A stretch of DNA of 64,000 nucleotides from Sepiola atlantica (GCA_963556195.1 OY744525.1:24289718-24353717); one strand, 5' to 3'; shown: positions 43,971-55,725, numbered from the stretch's first letter. Numbers and translations: made by a program. Notes: generated by a model not told the origin, from the letters alone.

Positions 43971-44332
43971 TCCTCTCCAAGAGGTTAGGCACAAGGCCAG
44001 TTTTATCTTACTCCCACAAGTAAGATGTGACCCAAGGTCGGGTCGGGAAAGTGGGGTTTGATAAGCCAGCGCCCGAAAAAGTGAGCACTCTGGCCATTAA
44101 AAATTGCCTGGGCAGCCCCATCAGCATTCCCCTGTAGGGGCGCCTCAGGCAGTAAGCAATAAACTTACTCCTCCCCAAAGAGGGGAGGCAAAGCCTGGGA
44201 GGGTGGACCTCCTAGAACTGCACAGAACCGACCCATAGACCGGCGTAAGTCAAGCCCCGAAGGACAAGACAATACCAGTATGGGGTGCAGTATCCATCGG
44301 AACAGATACTACACTTTGATCTTAGCCAAAAG
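43971..44332 (-). repeat. SINE with U2-derived head, subfamily A (minus strand), full length
   Basis: From the tail TTTATTTACCTCCTCTCCAA to the head CGGAACAGATACTACACTTT, GATCTTAGCCAAAAG. All body blocks are present. It differs from 26824-27176 by few changes, suggesting recent activity of this subfamily. Confidence 0.9.
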
Positions 44333-45201
44333 TTGGTGGGCAGCTGATGATGTTGGTGGCAACTATCAAGGAGGACTCGGTTGAGTTCTCAGGTTCACAA
44401 ATGGTCAGTCTTCAACGGTGGAATCACGATTGGCTAACCATTTCTTTCGACCTTGCTCAGGACCGCTGTGCATGAGCCGCCATAGTTTGAGATGTGGTGT
44501 AGACAAGGGGAAAAGCTGGCTCAACTTGACCAGGTTGAACGCCATTGCAAGTACAGGTAAGATCGTCAATAAAAAAATATCGTAAGAAATATCATTTTAT
44601 TTATAATCAAATCAGCACATATTTCACCATTAAAAAAATCCAGATAAATGAGTTTGTCAAATTGATATCATTTCAATTCATGCAGAGACCCCCGACGTTT
44701 GGAGCCCTTAAGCAACCTATCTGAAAAATATTCCTAATCAGATAAAGTATTTTCTGAAAGGAATTAAATCGAATTACAGTTTATTGGTATCAATAACATG
44801 GTGGTATGATCCACAAGAAGAACTGGTTATTCAGAATGAAGTATTGATTCTATAGGAAGAAAACTATCGATGACATGGTCAAGAAATAGACTATTATATA
44901 GATATACACACATATACATGTTAATATTGGAATTTATTTCCAACTGTATATCGTGTCTCGCGTTGCTTTTTTGTTGACACTCGTTTTTGCATTAGTAATA
45001 CAATTAAGCAAATGGTTAATTTAGTCCACAGGGCTGGGAATGAATAATACAAAAACAAAGTCAAAAATGAGACAAGCACGAATCACATTTTTGTACTTTT
45101 TTTTTGTTTATTCTCAAACCCGTCGACTAAATTGCTCGTTCATTTTATAGTATTACCTATGTAAACACTAGTGTCAACAAGAAAGCCAGGTGATATATAT
45201 A
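44333..45201. other. Nothing recognised
   Basis: Mixed to AT-rich. GATTTATAGGAAGAAAACTATCGATGAC-type words at 44850 resemble 58497-58520 (TTGTAGGAAGAAAGCTATCG), a hint of a further dispersed repeat of unknown extent. Confidence 0.45.
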
Positions 45202-45700
45202 CTAGAATAATATCTGTCCCAGGACGGGTAAAATTAATTCCTCAAACAGAAAGTTTTTGCAGCACTTATGTCCCCTTACGAAGATTAAAATCAACATAAT
45301 GATACTAAACCTTATTTCTAGAATCCTTATTCCAATTTTTTTAACAAAATCCATTACATGATTGTGATTCTAGAAAATGTTTCAAATTTAAGGCATAATC
45401 TTGCTTAATTGGTGTCGAATGATTATGGATCAAACTCAATGCAAATTTAAAATATATAAATTTCCAAATGGGAGATTGTGCTCATAGTACGCCCCTCAAG
45501 AACTCTATTAAAATACCCTAAAGAAACTAAAATGTGGGAATATTTACTAATTGATGTCTAATACCTATTGCTAAAATATGGGAACTTTCACAAAGGGATT
45601 CCACTCCCTTGGCATGATACTTAATTAAACTAAATATAGCACACATTATTCATACTTACGCCCAGCAGCTGTGTTCCAAACTCCATAATGATCGATTAAT
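45202..45700 (-). mobile_element. Helitron-like family C, inverted copy
   Basis: CTAG at 45202-45205 beside (TA)n, then the reverse complement of 33830-34356: ATGTCCCCTTACGAAGATTA, AATCCATTACATGATTGTGA, TCGAATGATTATGGATCAAA, TTGATGTCTAATACCTATTG. Its far end also matches 5504-5690. Confidence 0.55.
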
Positions 45701-45714
45701 TTAAAAAATTTTTT

Positions 45715-46450
45715 TTTTTTTTTTTTTACATAGTTCGCCCCAAACAAAGCAGGCCACCACTGTAGACGTAAGGGGCTACTGAGAAAAAGGGTGAAAGTTT
45801 TTTTGTTTTTTTTGGGGGGGTGGGGGAGGGGAGGTCAACCTAAATTGGGAGCTGCGTAGCAAGATGTTTGTTTACATTAGTTTAAAATTTCTGCATGTCA
45901 GTACCGTCAGGAAAACAGGGAGGGAGTTCCAGAGTCCAGCAGCACAAGGAAAGAAGCTTTTGGAGTAGAAAACTGTTCGGCATCTGGGGACCTCCACAGT
46001 GAATGGATGGGATATGGCAGATTGTCGGGTTAGTCTAGTGAATTTACGTTGTGGGGGAACCAGGGCAGCAAGTTCATCAGAGCACAATCCATTGAAGTAC
46101 TTGTAAAACAGGCACAAAGAAGCAACATTGCAGAGATGGGACAGGGGCTGGAGCTTGGTGGATAGTAAGGGACCTATTAAGTTGGCAGCTCTTTTTTGGA
46201 CCTTGTCTAAGAGGGAGAGACTAGTGGATGATGACCCAGCCCAGATGTGGCAACAATACTCCATGCATGGGCAGATGGTGGCTTTGTAGAGATATAGGAT
46301 AATGTCAGGTGTGAGAAGTTTACTAGCACGGTAGAGGGAGCCCACCTTCTTTGCAGCAGCCCTGGCAATGTCTTCAGTGTATTTATTCCAATTCATGTTA
46401 TCTGCGAAAGTTAGGCCCTTTAGAAAGTTTAGGAATGAATCTTGCACATA
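45715..46450 (-). pseudogene. CR1-like LINE reverse transcriptase C-terminus, best copy
   Basis: The minus-strand frame 45872-46453 (193 codons) is the longest intact piece. It reads MNWNKYTEDIARAAAKKVG, then ILYLYKATICPCMEYCCHIW, SLSLLDKVQKRAANLIGPLL, SHLCNVASLCLFYKYFNGLC, an RLTRQSAISHPFTVEVPRCR block and SKSFFPCAAGLWNSLP, FKLM. This is the thumb and C-terminal part of a CR1/Jockey-type polymerase. The endonuclease and catalytic FADD motif lie upstream and are absent. The 3' UTR runs to 45715, with a G-rich tract at 45810-45833. Its open frame suggests a fairly young insertion. Confidence 0.9.
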
Positions 46451-46477
46451 CAAATAAAGATATACACATACCTAACC

Positions 46478-46479
<2 letters not shown>

Positions 46480-46509
<30 letters not shown>

Positions 46510-46760
46510 GGGTAAGAGAGAGAGAGACCTGAGGTACAAAGTGAATGGAACATAATATTTGCACATTAAAAGGGATGGTGCAATGATTAATTCCATCGTG
46601 GAATGGAACACAAACAGTAATATGTATATACATTTAAATGTAATGTGAACAAACATCTAGCTGCACACCTCCCCACAAATCTGCCCCTTACGTCACAGTG
46701 GCAACTTACATTGTTTAGAGTGAATAAAAGTAAAAAAAGAAATGTTTTAAATAAAAATGT
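46480..46760 (+). mobile_element. (TA)n and CR1-like LINE 3' tail
   Basis: (TA)n at 46485-46510, then AAATGTAATGTGAACAAACA, CTGCCCCTTACGTCACAGTG and GAGTGAATAAAAG (46640-46735): the extreme 3' end of a CR1-like LINE, plus strand. Confidence 0.7.
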
Positions 46761-46789
46761 GTGGGTGTACTTTATTTAAATACTATGTG

Positions 46790-46846
<57 letters not shown>

Positions 46847-47016
46847 ATGTATTTTATTTACTATGTGATTATATGTGTATTTTTTTTTTACATACTATGC
46901 GATTATATATATGTTAGTATTTAAATAAATTACACACACTATGTAATTATGTGTGTGTGTATTTTATTTAAATACTATGTAATTATGTGTGTGTATTTTA
47001 TTTAGTACTATGTGTG

Positions 47017-47078
<62 letters not shown>

Positions 47079-47180
47079 CATGCGTGTGTGTATTTTATTT
47101 ACATACTATGTGAGATATATATATATATATATTATATATAGAGATATATATATACATACATACATACATACATACACATT
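46790..47180. repeat. Compound microsatellite (TA)n, (TG)n, (CATA)n
   Basis: (TA)n at 46793-46834 and 47022-47064, (TG)n stretches after each, and (CATA)n at 47153-47176. The phrase GTATTTTATTTA, ATACTATGTGATTAT recurs about five times between 46770 and 47115, so a larger unit was duplicated along with the microsatellite. Confidence 0.88.
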
Positions 47181-47709
47181 AGCCAATTTTGGCATGATCA
47201 CATATCTGAGTTAATTGTGGCATATTATGATCTAATAGTTTTGGCCAATAACACACAACCCATCATCTCTTAAAATGCAGACGAAATTCGGTCAGGGTGA
47301 CCTCCCCTTAGTTCACTTTGACTTCTTCCCCATGAAAATTGAACAAACCCCTCAGACCCAATAAATCTTCTTTTTGACACACGTCTGACTACTGTATGCT
47401 TTCATCTTTTTACAAAAAGCAGAAAATAGTTTCTCCAAATTATTAAACATATAAAAAATTGTATTAATTAAATATATATATATATATATATATATACAAA
47501 AGGGAGCTGGTATTAACTTGAATAAGGTTTTATTAAACTAATTAAATAAAGTTGAAACGGTGTAAAATCTGTGCACTATTTGCGGTCAGTTAAGGTACAA
47601 ATGAGACGAGGGGGGGGGGACAACAAAACAAACATTTATTGACTTTTTCCATTCCAGTGATCAAGTTTAATTTCATGCTATAGACTCATTGCTGGAATTC
47701 AAGTAAAAA
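47181..47709. other. Nothing recognised apart from (TA)n
   Basis: (TA)n at 47473-47498, a G run at 47609. No supported feature. Confidence 0.5.
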
Positions 47710-48110
47710 AAAAAGGCACAGGGAAAAAGTTAGGGAAAAATTAAAGCGAAAAAAAAAAATGAATAAAAGAGAAAGAGTAAAAAGAATGAAAGAGAAAGAG
47801 AAAAAAGAATGAAAGAGAAAGAAGAATGAAAGAGAAAGAGAAAAAAGAATGAAAGGGAAAAAAGAATGAAAGAGAAAGAAAGAATGAAAGAGAAAGAAAG
47901 AATGAGAGAGAAAGAAAGAATGAGAGAGAAAGAAAGAATGAGAGAGAAAGAAAGAATGAGAGAGAAAGAATGAGAGAGAAAGAAAAAAGAATGAAAGAGA
48001 AAGAAAAAAGAATGAAAGAGAAAGAAAAAAGAATGAGAGACAGAAAAAAGAAAGAAAGAGAGAAAGAAAGAGAAAGAAAAAGAAAAATGAATAAAATAAA
48101 AAAAAATGAA
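47710..48110. repeat. Polypurine tract with GAATGAAAGAGAAAGA units
   Basis: Almost pure purine on the plus strand: GAATGAAAGAGAAAGAAAAA- and GAATGAGAGAGAAAGAAA-type units of 17-23 bp. Minus-strand frames read SFFFLSHSFFL repeats and are artefacts. Confidence 0.92.
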
Positions 48111-48974
48111 ACAAAAAACAAAAAAATAGAAACAAAAAACATCAGAACACAAAAGTATACACAATATTTCAACCGTTTTTGTGTCTTTTTTTGTTTTAAT
48201 TCTCACTTTATAAGCATAAACAGAAACCCTGTTATTTTATTACAAGCCCTATAAATTAATGATAACTTTTTCTTTTGACTTTATTACCGTCTATGCAACT
48301 CCCCTCCCAATTTACACTTAAAAATCTCCGTTATTGAATTCCAACCATACCAAGAATATAAATACTGGAAAAATTCCGTAACTTGTTTAAAAAAATACAT
48401 AACTTTTGACAGTCAGTTACACAATTAGTAAATATATTCGTATTCAAAATTCTCCATTATTTTATTTTTTTGCTTTTTCTTCTTTATTTTTGTGAAGCTA
48501 AATTCTAGTCGGCAGGGCACAATGACCCTATAAAGGGTCAGAACGAATATTTAGTAGAACCCTGCAAAGGCGGAATGTAAATATATATGTTTATATTGTC
48601 TAACTATACAAATTAGGGGCGGATCCAGTAGGGAGTCAAAGGGCACTCCTCTTCCCTCGGCAATGTTCCTACATTTTTTTCTTAATTTTTTTTTTTCCAG
48701 TAGTGGAATACATATCATTTGTAAACACAGACAAAACCAAAATGTTGAATTCTAGTTTTTCTGGGCTCTTTTTTATTGTAAAGCTGGGTTTCTAGTGGGC
48801 AGGGCACAACGACCCTATACAGGGGGGGGGGGGGGGTCAGCGCTGATTGTTCATATTAATATTATTTGACTATACCAATGGGTTTACAATAAGACGGCAC
48901 CTTCGTAGCTTTTTAATAAATGCACAGAGTTTGAATGCAAAAATATGTCAAAGTAATTAAAAACGATACTGTAT
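48111..48974. other. AT-rich sequence with a short direct repeat
   Basis: GGCAGGGCACAATGACCCTA at about 48511 and GGCAGGGCACAACGACCCTA at about 48799 are a direct repeat with similar flanks; the second carries an 18-G run (48821-48838). Nothing else recognised. Confidence 0.5.
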
Positions 48975-49625
48975 TATCTAAATACGAGTACACCCTTTGT
49001 CAAAAATGACAGAAAATATTATGCTTCGTCAGTGTCCGCACTAGTACTCATAAAATAACGTCTTAATCTGTAAGGTTAAAAAAAAAAAAAATTGCATTAT
49101 TTAGATTGTTCCGGTTACTTTTATCATATTGGGTGTTATTCTTACAACGTTTTGGCCGATGTAACCTCCGACCTTCTTCAGGTGCATCTTTTTGAATTCG
49201 GGAAAGCCAGAACCTGTGGCGTAACAGATAGAAGTGCTAAGTCATAATCAGTTCAAAACAGTCTTTTGGAGGTTGATGGTTCAATCCTCAGTGCGGGCGA
49301 TACTAAGAATAGAATTACAAATTACTTAAGAATTCTACTCGGCCATGGCTGACGGAACGAGAGCAAACTCCATTCTGTGGATTAAATAAAGGGTTCCGTT
49401 CGAAAATCCGTACAGATTCCCGGATTCTAAAGGATACATTTGAAGAAGGTTGGAGGTTACATTGGCCGAAACCTTATGAGACTAACATCAAAAAATACAA
49501 TTTATCAATGTTTATCTAAAAAATTCTGAAACATAAAAAGAAAGAAAACGTCTCAAACTGGAAAGTTAAAAAAAAAAAAAAAAAAAAGAAACGTATCAAT
49601 CTATATAGAAAGAAGAAAAAAAAGA
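48975..49625 (-). repeat. Repeat D4, interrupted inverted copy
   Basis: Left part 48975-49095 (ACACCCTTTGTCAAAAATGA, CATAAAATAACGTCTTAATC) and right part 49520-49625 (AACGTCTCAAACTGGAAAG, ACGTATCAATCTATATAGAA) are the reverse complement of 33170-33395 in order. Between them lies 49100-49515. Confidence 0.7.
49100..49515 (+). repeat. SINE family S, palindromic double copy nested in D4
   Basis: 49120-49200 is a minus-strand 3' end (ACAACGTTTTGGCCGATGTA, ACCTCCGACCTTCTTCAGGT). 49200-49510 is a plus-strand copy (GAGGTTGATGGTTCAATCCT, TGCGGGCGATACTAAGAATA, GAAGAAGGTTGGAGGTTACA, TTGGCCGAAACCTTATGAGA). The outward tails make an ~80-bp stem. Confidence 0.7.
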
Positions 49626-49751
49626 CCACGTTTTATTAAAGATTTGCTAATTGCTTTCTTCCTTCCCTAAACACTTGAAATGGCTGTGTTCGGTATTTTT
49701 TTTTTTTACTCAAACTTTTGTGTGATGGAATAAACGCACGCACACACACAC

Positions 49752-49797
<46 letters not shown>

Positions 49798-50512
49798 ATA
49801 TATTTGAACCTGCTACTGTTTTTTTTCCTTTGGCGCCCTTAACGGTGAACTTTTTTTCATATGTATTCAATTCATTTATTTTGCATTGGACACTCAACTT
49901 ATTTCCACCTTCAACAGTTTTTTCTCAAATAACTTTTTATCTTTTAATATTGTCAAACTTTGATTTTGGTAATTCTCTTACCAACTTATCCATCTTTATT
50001 CCTTTGATGAGAAGAATTCAATTTTTTGAAAAGCCATGGTTTCAGGAAAAATAAATCCCTTGTTTTGAACAATTGAAGATGTGATAGACTTTGTGCTTTT
50101 ACAACTTTTATTCTTATCTTTTAACATGCCTATATAATTGCTCTATTTCGTATATGTAGCATCAAATTTGTTTCATGATAGGTTGTATTTTAAAGATATA
50201 CATTATATCTTTATTTTTCTGTTCCCTATATATATATATATATACACACACATACATACATGTATATATATATTGCCTATGGTGCCAAAGGTACTTAAGC
50301 TTTTTTTATGTATCTTTTATTCCTATATAATTTTATATGCTAACTACCATATCGCAGAATGGTTCTTAAGTGCAGTGTTTTAAAAGTATTATTAATATTA
50401 GTAGTATTATTTGATATGCAAATTGCCATATCACATTGTAATCTTAAGGGTTATGTTTTATTATCATAATTATTTATTTATTTATTCATATATATATTAG
50501 TCAAAGAACAAA
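49626..50512. other. AT-rich with microsatellites
   Basis: (CA)n and (TA)n at 49735-49800 and 50227-50273. Small open frames show no domain. Confidence 0.5.
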
Positions 50513-50599
50513 CTGAATTCTTTCTACATTTGTTTTTTGGGGCAGTGGTCATTTGATCAGTATCACTGGAGAGCCATGCATTTTATAGCGGTTCTGTTT

Positions 50600-51345
50600 T
50601 TAAATCTCCGAAACAGTTACATGGTAAACAGCTGATGATCCCCGTTTAATATTTCACAATTTAAGTTAAGGTCCCCTGTTATTGTTTCACTGTTATACGA
50701 GGCCTGTCTCAAGAGTATCCGACCTTAGACCAGAAAAAATATTTCAAATACATGACAGGGTTGGGACCCTAATTCCCTTCAAAGTAGGCCCCGATCCATC
50801 CACTGCCGGAAACACCTCTGGAAGTCTTCTTTTGGAATGTTGTTCGCCGTCGCGTTAGATTCAGCAAGTGTTTGGAAAAGATGCGATGGGTGTAACACAA
50901 ATTAAGGAGTTGTTCAACCGATTCAAAAATGGACGCACGTCAGTGGAGAGTGACCAGCGTTCTGGCAGGCCTCAAACTGCTCGGAGTGCAACTGTTGTTG
51001 AGAAGGTGCGAAAAAAAGAGATTATGCGGAACGCAACGGCGGAGATGAACACCATTGCAAAAGAAGACTTCTAGAGGTGTTTCCGGCAGTGGATGGATCG
51101 GTAGGCTAAGTGTGTGAAAGCACAAAGGGCCTACTTTGAAGGGAATTAGGTCCCAACCTCGTCACGTATTTGAAATATTTTTTCTGGCATAATGGTCGAA
51201 TACGTTTTAGACAGGCCTCGTATACTTAAATCCCTTTTTGTATTTGTAAATTTTCCAACGGTAAGTCAGCTTATGCAAGTACTAAGTCTGTGATATTTTG
51301 GATTTAGTTAGTTTCCCTGGGAATTTAAACTGCATTTTCTTTTTT
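50600..51345 (+). repeat. Repeat D3, copy carrying a mariner insertion
   Basis: 50620-50693 (TACATGGTAAACAGCTGATG, AAGGTCCCCTGTTATTGTTT) and 51225-51300 (AAATTTTCCAACGGTAAGTC, AGCTTATGCAAGTACTAAGT) are continuous in the inverted copy at 31029-31300. The mariner splits them at a TA. Confidence 0.78.
50696..51222 (+). mobile_element. Internally deleted mariner-like element
   Basis: TACGAGGCCTGTCTCAAGAG at the left and, inverted, TACGAGGCCTGTCTAAAACG at the right are the ends, bounded by TA on both sides (50694-50695 and 51223-51224). The inverted similarity extends to about 150 bp. The frame 50868-51074 begins with a Mos1-type helix-turn-helix region: FGKDAMGVTQIKELFNRFKN, then GRTSVESDQRSGRPQTAR. 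It then runs into a short remnant near the transposase C-terminus (FRQWMDR and AYFEGN, 51077-51150). The DDD catalytic domain is deleted. It cannot transpose itself. Confidence 0.85.
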
Positions 51346-51373
51346 CTTTTTTAAATCACTCGAAGCTTCTTTA

Positions 51374-51374
<1 letters not shown>

Positions 51375-51408
<34 letters not shown>
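51375..51408. repeat. (AC)n microsatellite
   Basis: Uninterrupted AC repeats of about 17 units. Confidence 0.95.
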
Positions 51409-51414
<6 letters not shown>

Positions 51415-51479
51415 TTATCATAGAGTGAAGGATATGACAGTATATGATTTCTCATTGAATTTATTCAGTGGTTAAGCTA

Positions 51480-52060
51480 GTTGTATACTTTTTTAAAAAT
51501 GGAAATCGCTCCAGCCACGGCATGAAGCCACTTGCTGTAAGGAGCTAACAAGAGCAAAAGATAATTATTGCAAAGATGGGGTATGGCTATGGTCCTTCGT
51601 CTTACGACCAGGGCTATAGGTAGGAGGAAAACAGTCAGCAGGAAGGGAGTTCCACAAGCCTGCAGTTCTTGGAAAGAAGATACTAGAATAGGAAGTTGTA
51701 TTACAATTAAGTACAAAGACAGCAAATTGGTGAAAACCACTAGACCAACGAGTCAAACGAGCTGGAACAAAGGAAGCAGCGAATAGATCACACAATTCTA
51801 AAGAACACATACCATAATAGTATTTATAGAATAGACTGAGACTAGCAATATCACGTCTGTGAGAGAAAAGGGTGCAGAGAAGAAGAAAGGGTAGGGCCAA
51901 TCAAATTACATATACGTTTCTGCACCTTATCAAGAACTCTAAAATGGGACAGAGATTCACCAGCCCAAATATGACAACAGTCCTCCATACATGGTCTGAA
52001 AGTAGATTTGTACAACTTGTTTTTGTGGAAATTACGTCATAGTATAAACTCAGGATTTTG
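51480..52060 (-). pseudogene. CR1-like LINE 3' end (minus strand)
   Basis: Minus strand, two main frames: MEDCCHIWAGES near 51975, HRRDIASLSLFYKYYYGMCS, ARLTRWSSGFHQFAV and IFFPRTAGLWNSLPA (51565-51900). A frameshift lies near 51600. There is no catalytic region. A subfamily slightly different from 45715-46450. Confidence 0.85.
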
Positions 52061-53084
52061 AATACTATTTACAAAACAGTGGTTACAGGTACAGACTGTT
52101 TACTCGGCATGCCTGGTTCAATTTCCGTCGGGGTTATTGCATCACTTTCACTAATACCCTCTGGAAAAGGTATGAACCAATATGTCCTTGCTCTAGCAAT
52201 GGGTGAAATAGGGTAAACTAGACTCTTAAGCATTGGTAGAGGCAACCAGTCTAGGAGAAGGAAAACTGCAATATAATACCTGCGACCAGCTAGATTATAC
52301 TAACATACCACACATTATGCCCCTCAACAGTCATCACTTACTTGGTGGAGAGAGTAAGTCATTTCTTCTACAATGAACGATCTGCTTTAAACAAATTCAT
52401 GCGTAAAAGATTGTCTGAATTATTAGATAACAGCAATACCAAAGTTTTGCGGATTATTAGATACAGTATGGGCACAGAACAATTGACACAGCAAATAGTC
52501 AGAACTCATCCGATCCTTACCACACCAGACTCAAATATGGACTATTAGCTAGAGCCATTTCTAGTGAGAAAATAATGAGACATTCAGAATGGACATGTTA
52601 AAGGGAGATAAACTTGTCAGGATTATTTCCCTTGCAAAATTGCAAGAGTTATGTCCCCTTGGCTTCCAACAAGAGACAGACATTCTGTGATTACATATTC
52701 GTTTTAGCTCCCACTAGAACTGTCAATTAATTAGTAAATCCTCTTTTTCAATTCTAAAAAGTAAATAAATAATTATTTCTTTATCATGCAAAGTTTCCTC
52801 AGTCAAATTCTTTCGCATATTTTTGTTAGTTAACTCACATTTACATATTCAAAGTTACACCGACTCAATTAACCAACACGATCACTTCAACGGAATATCA
52901 CGGAACGGTAATTTCACATTCAATGCTGAGTAACCCAGAACAACACACTGAGAAACTCCCTGGGCCACGATAGATTCACTAACTTATTTAGATACATCTG
53001 TGTTTTTCTTTCGATAATTATTTAACAGGTAGTTTAATATGATTATCAAATAGTTATTTCACTGAATGCATATAATTGAAAGAT
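52061..53084. other. Nothing recognised
   Basis: The frame 52342-52548 (68 codons) has no recognised domain. No repeat identified. Confidence 0.45.
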
Positions 53085-53215
53085 AAACCATTTAAAACAA
53101 GAGTTCGACAAGATACACCTGATGAAGGTCAGAGGTTACATCGGCCGAAACGTTGTGATAACACTCAAGATGAGAACAGTAGTCTGAATAATCCAAATTA
53201 TACAACTTATCAATC
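53085..53215 (+). repeat. SINE family S, 3' fragment
   Basis: CACCTGATGAAGGTCAGAGG, TTACATCGGCCGAAACGTTG, ATGAGAACAGTAGTCTGAAT and AATCCAAATTATAC: the last ~110 bp of family S. Confidence 0.7.
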
Positions 53216-53499
53216 CTCATCTCACAAACACATTTTAGTGTCTTCCTGTTGTTGCTAAGAAATCATACATTTTTAAAAGTACAATGAGAACCTGTGCAAA
53301 TTGCATAACTTATTAAAAAAAGATCTTCGAACCAGCCCGATGGTCTGACTGTTTCCCTTTGAAAACAGCAAGTCGCTTATATGGGATGCGACTTGTGTTG
53401 ACACTTCGGCAACCTCGTCAGTAGCAGAATAGGCAACAAACCATGGACATGTAGCAGCATCAGCAGAGAACCGCGAGCAATCAAAATATGCCCATGTTC

Positions 53500-53775
53500 T
53501 TGACAGATTTGTGTTCCAACCGATTGTCGTGACGACGAGTAGAGCTATAGGCCCGCTGCCACACGGGACTTCCTCAACAGTTTTGTTCTATTAACGACGT
53601 GCCACACAAGAGATCAAAGTGAAAGGACTTGGCTTCATGAGCACCTCTCCATCAGCACTCTTCGAGGAAATTCCTTGAGCCTGCTCTCGGCCTGCCAAGT
53701 CAGCAGGAAATAGATTGACATTTCCTGATACTTGCATATTGGTTTTGAAAAAGGATATTTTATAAATAAATTTTA
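53500..53775. repeat. Dispersed repeat D1, copy 2
   Basis: Same order of words as 3190-3465, ending TTGCATATTGGTTTTGAAAA, AGGATATTTTAT. The 160 bp to its left (53335-53500) may belong to the same element, but the other copy does not extend that far. Confidence 0.7.
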
Positions 53776-54913
53776 TCTGTTTCATAAAAAAAATAAATAA
53801 AAATATGGATTTGAAAAGCAATGAAAGTCTTCATTTTATCTGCTTAGAGAAAAAAAAACCCAATATAAACTAAAGTTTATTTAATCAGTAAATAAAGGAA
53901 CGTACATTATTGGATGGGTTACTTTACAAACACACAAATATTTTCTGATCTCTCTTCATATCTCTCATTGTTTTGTCAACTCGTGTGCCACTCTTTCCCT
54001 CGACTGATATAACACGTGCTTTCCCATTGTTTCCCATATAGCAACATACACAAATTACTCTATTCCCTACCAAATCTTTAGGCAATATAAACTAAATTTG
54101 ATTCAATCATTAAATAAAGGATATTCTCTCTTTCACTGTAAACTGATATAACACACTCTCGCTGAATTTTTTTTTTAAATATCACAACCAACAAATCAAT
54201 TTCAATAAAGTTTCACCATGTAATATCCGATCTGTCAGTGCCACTTAAGTTTAAAATGGCATTTTTAGATGCACCACGCATCTCTATTGGCCCTTTGGTT
54301 GGTCAGTCACGCTTAAGCCTAAAGAAGCACTTTCACCTCAGAATTATCAGAGTGGTATCCTGAGAACCATAACCAGGTTATCTTCCCTGAATTATTACTA
54401 GCCAGCATGAGAATGCACTCTCCCGCTCGGAAATTAAGACTCATTCTATGCATATGAGAAATTTCCTTATTATGGCTTTTACACCAAAGCAATCAGACAT
54501 GTTCTGACGGGCTGCTAATCTTGGAAAATCTTTCACTAACCCAGGTTGCAGTCAGTCTGGTTAAATAAGATCGCAAGAACAGTGCCATTCATGCATGGAT
54601 TTCCATTCTAGCAGCCGCATAGGCTTCCAGACACCATCAACAAAGTCAGTCATAATTAGTTATACATTATCCATGCATATCTCTCTCTATCCGTTGACCC
54701 TGGCAATAGATGTTCTTTATCGATTGTATTAGGACAATTAACGTAGTGTAACATTAAAACTATGTTAACAAATTATATTAGATTAATTCAATGACAATAC
54801 TTTCACAAAAGTTTTATTTAAAAAATTCGATAAAAATACCAAAAATATATAAATTTAAGAATTAAAAATCGAAAATATCTATGGGATTTTAATTTTAGCA
54901 TTTCGTGAAAAAA
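53776..54913. other. AT-rich with one Helitron module
   Basis: TTTAGATGCACCACGCATCT (54266-54285) with CACTTAAGTTTAAAATGGCA resembles the GACGCATCT module at 23027-23790. Otherwise nothing. Confidence 0.45.
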
Positions 54914-55725
54914 ATGCATGACAAACGATTTTCCTAATAGAAATGCACGACAAACGATTTTCCCAATAGAAATGCACGACAAACGATTTTCCCAATAGAA
55001 ATGCACGACAAACGATTTTCCCAATAGAAATGCACGACAAACGATTTTCCCAATAGAAATGCACGACAAACGATTTTCCCAATAGAAATGCACGACAAAC
55101 GATTTTCCCAATAGAAATGCACGACAAACGATTTTCCCAATAGAAATGCACGACAAACGATTTTCCCAATAGAAATGCACGACAAACGATTTTCCCAATA
55201 GAAATGCACGACAAACGATTTTCCCAATAGAAATGCACGACAAACGATTTTCCCAATAGAAATGCACGACAAACGATTTTCCCAATAGAAATGCACGACA
55301 AATAATTTCCCAATAGAAATGCACGACAAATAATTTCTCAATAAAAATGCACGACAAATAATTTCCCAATAGAAATGCACGACATAATTTCCCAATAGAA
55401 ATGCATGACAAATAATTTCCCAATAGAAATGCACGACAAATAATTTCCCAATAGAAATGCACAACAAATAATTTCCCAATAGAAATGCACAACAAATAAT
55501 TTCCCAATAGAAATGCACAACAAATAATTTCCCAATAGAAATGCACGACAAATAATTTCCCAATAGGAATGCACAACAAATAATTTCCCAATAGAAATGC
55601 ACAACAAATAATTTCCCAATAGAAATGCACAACAAATAATTTCCCAATAGGAATGCACAACAAATAATTTCCCAATAGGAATGCACAACAAATAATTTCC
55701 CAATAGAAATGCCCGACAAATAATT
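54914..55725. repeat. Minisatellite with 29-bp and 28-bp blocks
   Basis: Left block to about 55292: about 13 units of 29 bp with ATGCACGACAAACGATTTTC. Right block to 55725: about 15 units of 28 bp with ATGCACAACAAATAATTTCC. Common part CCCAATAGAAATGCAC. Within the right block ACGAC units lie left and ACAAC units right. Because 28 and 29 are not multiples of 3, minus-strand frames cycle and stay open (up to 285 codons): not genes. Confidence 0.95.

Noticed and set aside
47686..48206. Phe/Ser/Leu-rich membrane protein frames
   Set aside because: Translations of a polypurine tract; three overlapping frames are equally open.
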